Positions 61,244 through 64,000 of a stretch of DNA of 64,000 nt are shown here, one piece after another. The position numbers were made by a program, and so were the translations under genes. Positions within the stretch are counted from its first letter, which is position 1. Every line of letters starts with the position of its first letter. This stretch comes from Burkholderiales bacterium (GTDB lineage: Bacteria > Pseudomonadota > Gammaproteobacteria > Burkholderiales > UBA11063). Location of the stretch: positions 1 to 64,000 of the forward strand of contig JAJFBE010000010.1 in NCBI GenBank assembly GCA_020697255.1, read 5' to 3'. Under the pieces are notes generated by a model. That model was not told where the DNA came from, did no database searches, and was given only the letters and a program-made list of their open reading frames with translations.

Positions 61244-64000
61244 TTATTTAACCACCAAAGAAATCGGACTAGCTCCGGTTGCAATTGTTGAGGTACTTAA
61301 TTGAGACAATAAACCTGAACTTACACTATACATACGCACTACATTACCAGTGCTACTGGTAACATAAGCATAATTCCCTGTTGGGTCAAAGGCTAATTGC
61401 TGTGGTGAATTTGCAGCAGATACTGTTGCAGGAGTCAAGCCAGTCAAAAACCCGGTACCGGAGTTTATACTAAACTGGCTAACCGTTGCAGCCGCTCCAC
61501 CTGTATTATTAGTAGTGTATAAAAACTGTCCTGATGGGGATAGTGTGATACGTTCAGGCTGCGAACCTGTCGAATTTAAAGAACCCGAGAAACCCAAACT
61601 GCCACCGCTTACATTTAAAACCAAAATTTGGGAAATAGCATTATCAACAGTGTAGGCAATATTTCCTAAAGCATTAAAAGTAAGCCATTTAGGAACATTA
61701 ACCCCTGAAAGAGCACCTTGCTGGGTAAGCTGTCCCTGAGAATCCATACTAAACCAGTTTATAGTTCCTGTAAAACCGTTACCGCTTGAATTAGCTACAT
61801 AGATAAAGCTACCTGCCGGGTTTATTGTAATACAGGTAGGATTACCTATATTAGCAGTATTAGCAGAACTGTTAACTGTTGCCGGTGATAAGGCAGTTAA
61901 GGCTCCGGTACTGGTATTTACACTATACATAGAAATTGAACTATTATATGGTGGAGCATTATTCCCGTAATTGCTTACATAAGCAAACGTTCCGGCCTGA
62001 TTAAATACAATACCGGTAGCTCTTTGTCCACCATTTGAAATAGTCGAATTAAAAGTTAATTCTCCGGTAATACTATTTATATCAAAGATAGATATCGAAG
62101 CACCGGTAAAATTAGCTGTGTAGATATGCCTCTTCGATGGATCCATAGTAATATAATAAGGTGCTGTACCAGTTGCAATTGTTGGGGTACTTAAAGGTAC
62201 GAGCTGTCCGTTAGTTTCATCAATACTATACATCGATATAGAACTGCCGGCAAAATTGGCTACATAAACATGTGGTGATGCGACTGTTACGGTTACTGTA
62301 TATGTTGCTGTACTTCCGTCAGCCGCATTTACTACATAAGAGACCGGGCTTGAAAAATTATTCGGGGTTACGCCGCTGGTTTGCTGTGTAGAACCCACAA
62401 AAACGCTTGTACCAGTTGTGGTAAATGTTGCAATTGCAGCTGTCAGGCTTGTTCCATATGGTACTGTAACTGCTATATTTGTTCCAGTAATTACGCCTGA
62501 TTCATTAGCCAATATAAATGAGGTTATTGCTTTTGCTGTACTTGGGGCAATAGTTACCGTTACCACGTAGTTTTGAGTTGTTCCATCAGCAGCAACTACA
62601 GTGTAGGTTAACGGACTTGAAAAATTATTTGTTGTAAGGCCACTTACCTGATTTACCCCACTTATATTTACACTTGCCCCTGTAATGGTAAATGTTGCTG
62701 TCTGTAGTGTAATATCTGTACCAAATGGTACTGTTACTGCTATATTTGTCCCAGTAATTACTCCGCTTGCCCCAGCTACAGAAAATGCAGTTATAGCTTT
62801 GGCCGAATTAGCTGCTACTATCACTGTTACAATATATTCTGCAGTACTGCCATCTGCTGCAATAACCGTATAAACTACCGGGTTAGTAAAATCATTCTGC
62901 GTAGTTCCGCTTACCTGAGTGGTTCCGCTAACTGTTACACTTGCACCTGAAGTTGTAAAGGATGCGATTAAATCTGTAACATCGGTACCAAATGGCATTG
63001 TAACTACAATATTATTATTTGTAATAACACCGGGAGTCAGCCCGAATGCAAAAGCAGTTATTGCTTTTGCCGTACTTGGCGCTACAGTTACAGTTACTAT
63101 ATAAGTTGCCGTACTGCCATCTGCTGCGGTTACTACATAAGAAACAGGATTGGTAAAATTATTGGGCGTCAATGTACTGGTTTGTGTCATTCCGCCAATA
63201 GTTACATTTACACCGTTTGTAGTAAATGTAGAAATCAATGCTGTTACGTCAGTCCCAAAAGGCACTGTAACGGCAATGTCCTGATTACTTATCACCCCGG
63301 TAATATTACCAAATGAATAAGCGGTTATAAGATTTGATGCAGATGATGCGGTAGTAACTGCGACCGTGTAAGTTTTTGTTGTCCCATCTGCTGCTGTTAC
63401 AATATAAACTACCGGATTTGTAAAATCATTCTGCGTAGTTCCGCTTACCTGTGGTACCGCATTAATAACTACACTTACCCCTGTTGTGATATAACTTGCA
63501 ACCAGTCCTCTTACATCTGTATTGTAAGGAAGCTGAACTGCAATTGACGAAGTAAGACCACCTTCGGTAATTACACCGGGGGTTCCATTTAGAGAAAATG
63601 CAATAATATTATTATTTGAGGCTGCTGCCACTGTCACTGTAACTATATAATCCTGTGTAGTCCCGTCTCCGGCAGTTACAGTATAAGTTACAGGGTTACT
63701 AAAATCATTTGGTGTAACACCGTTTTCCTGTACAACTCCATTAACCGTTACACCAGTACCTGAGGTAGTAAATATCGCGATTAATGAAGTCACATCTGTT
63801 CCAGATGGAACTGTAACATTTATATTGGTAATTGAAATGATTCCTGGTCTTACGCTTATCGAAGAATTTGGAACATTCAATGAAAATGCAGTGACAGCCT
63901 TAGCTGTAATTGGTGCAACTGTCACAGTTACAGTATAGCTTGCAGTCTCGCCGCTTCCTCCTTTAGTAACCTTATAAACCAAGGGGTTAGTAAAGTTATT
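61244..64000 (-). CDS. Giant DUF5018-repeat and beta-propeller protein, 5' partial
   Basis: At least 918 residues; the frame stays open to the right edge, so the N-terminus is missing from the window. The first about 560 residues visible are a partial and six full repeats of about 90 residues. Each has AFSL/AFAF, GVIT, a [10 protein letters not shown] strand, FTTxGxxVTV and NxFTNPVxYTVTAADGxT; these match DUF5018, an Ig-like module. The last about 350 residues form a YVTN/lactonase-like beta-propeller ([25 protein letters not shown]). Probably a secreted or cell-surface adhesin-like protein. The repeats are similar enough for recombination. Confidence 0.85.
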   Translation of the reverse strand, partial: NNFTNPLVYKVTKGGSGETASYTVTVTVAPITAKAVTAFSLNVPNSSISVRPGIISITNINVTVPSGTDVTSLIAIFTTSGTGVTVNGVVQENGVTPNDFSNPVTYTVTAGDGTTQDYIVTVTVAAASNNNIIAFSLNGTPGVITEGGLTSSIAVQLPYNTDVRGLVASYITTGVSVVINAVPQVSGTTQNDFTNPVVYIVTAADGTTKTYTVAVTTASSASNLITAYSFGNITGVISNQDIAVTVPFGTDVTALISTFTTNGVNVTIGGMTQTSTLTPNNFTNPVSYVVTAADGSTATYIVTVTVAPSTAKAITAFAFGLTPGVITNNNIVVTMPFGTDVTDLIASFTTSGASVTVSGTTQVSGTTQNDFTNPVVYTVIAADGSTAEYIVTVIVAANSAKAITAFSVAGASGVITGTNIAVTVPFGTDITLQTATFTITGASVNISGVNQVSGLTTNNFSSPLTYTVVAADGTTQNYVVTVTIAPSTAKAITSFILANESGVITGTNIAVTVPYGTSLTAAIATFTTTGTSVFVGSTQQTSGVTPNNFSSPVSYVVNAADGSTATYTVTVTVASPHVYVANFAGSSISMYSIDETNGQLVPLSTPTIATGTAPYYITMDPSKRHIYTANFTGASISIFDINSITGELTFNSTISNGGQRATGIVFNQAGTFAYVSNYGNNAPPYNSSISMYSVNTSTGALTALSPATVNSSANTANIGNPTCITINPAGSFIYVANSSGNGFTGTINWFSMDSQGQLTQQGALSGVNVPKWLTFNALGNIAYTVDNAISQILVLNVSGGSLGFSGSLNSTGSQPERITLSPSGQFLYTTNNTGGAAATVSQFSINSGTGFLTGLTPATVSAANSPQQLAFDPTGNYAYVTSSTGNVVRMYSVSSGLLSQLSTSTIATGASPISLVVK

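Overview
The window is AT-rich bacterial DNA with a Gram-negative gene set: outer-membrane beta-barrels, lipoproteins with lipoboxes, BON-domain proteins, MdfA-type and DHA2 exporters, and Kdp potassium uptake. The overall look (many exported repeat proteins, several freshly broken genes, AT-rich small-genome style) suggests a gammaproteobacterium, perhaps of the Legionellales/Thiotrichales kind. That placement is inference only. No rRNA, tRNA, CRISPR array or intact insertion sequence was seen.

Layout. 0-16 kb is an accessory region of exported proteins: a six-blade kelch protein built on an exact 219-bp tandem period, a trypsin-like lipoprotein, a sedolisin (S53) protease with a beta-propeller lipoprotein, a GLUG-repeat protein and a small outer-membrane barrel. 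A BRO-N/serine-recombinase fusion and several gene fragments lie between them. 16-21 kb holds an amino-acid antiporter and a stress-type set (hemerythrin, ferritin-like protein, small acidic proteins, a membrane protein). 21-37 kb is a mosaic of small enzymes (GNATs, cupin, NIF3-like, DUF72, P-loop kinases, TTC38-like TPR protein), an MFS/LysR pair, an Abi/HEPN protein and an exported Ntn-hydrolase. It contains an intact umuC flanked by two umuC fragments, and umuD lies 10 kb away. 37-52 kb is a second stress and DNA-repair region: CsbD, two BON proteins, Ku and LigD, YihY/BrkB, a DUF6496 protein, MscS and runs of very small proteins with strong Shine-Dalgarno sites. 52-60 kb carries a kdp potassium-uptake locus in the order D-B-C-F-A, with a KdpD that lacks its kinase domain and with no kdpE. 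The right end has an endonuclease/phosphatase-family protein, a MaoC hydratase and the 3' part of a giant DUF5018-repeat/beta-propeller protein that runs off the edge.

How it fits together. The non-homologous end joining genes, CsbD, BON, hemerythrin, ferritin-like, SDR, MscS and kdp genes read as a stationary-phase, desiccation or osmotic-stress programme. A bipartite sequence (AAATTTTAGG-like box, 22-23 nt, TATAAT-like box) recurs upstream of several of these genes and of exported-protein genes and may mark a regulon. At least eight genes are broken by frameshift, in-frame stop, internal deletion or truncation, so the region is under active decay.
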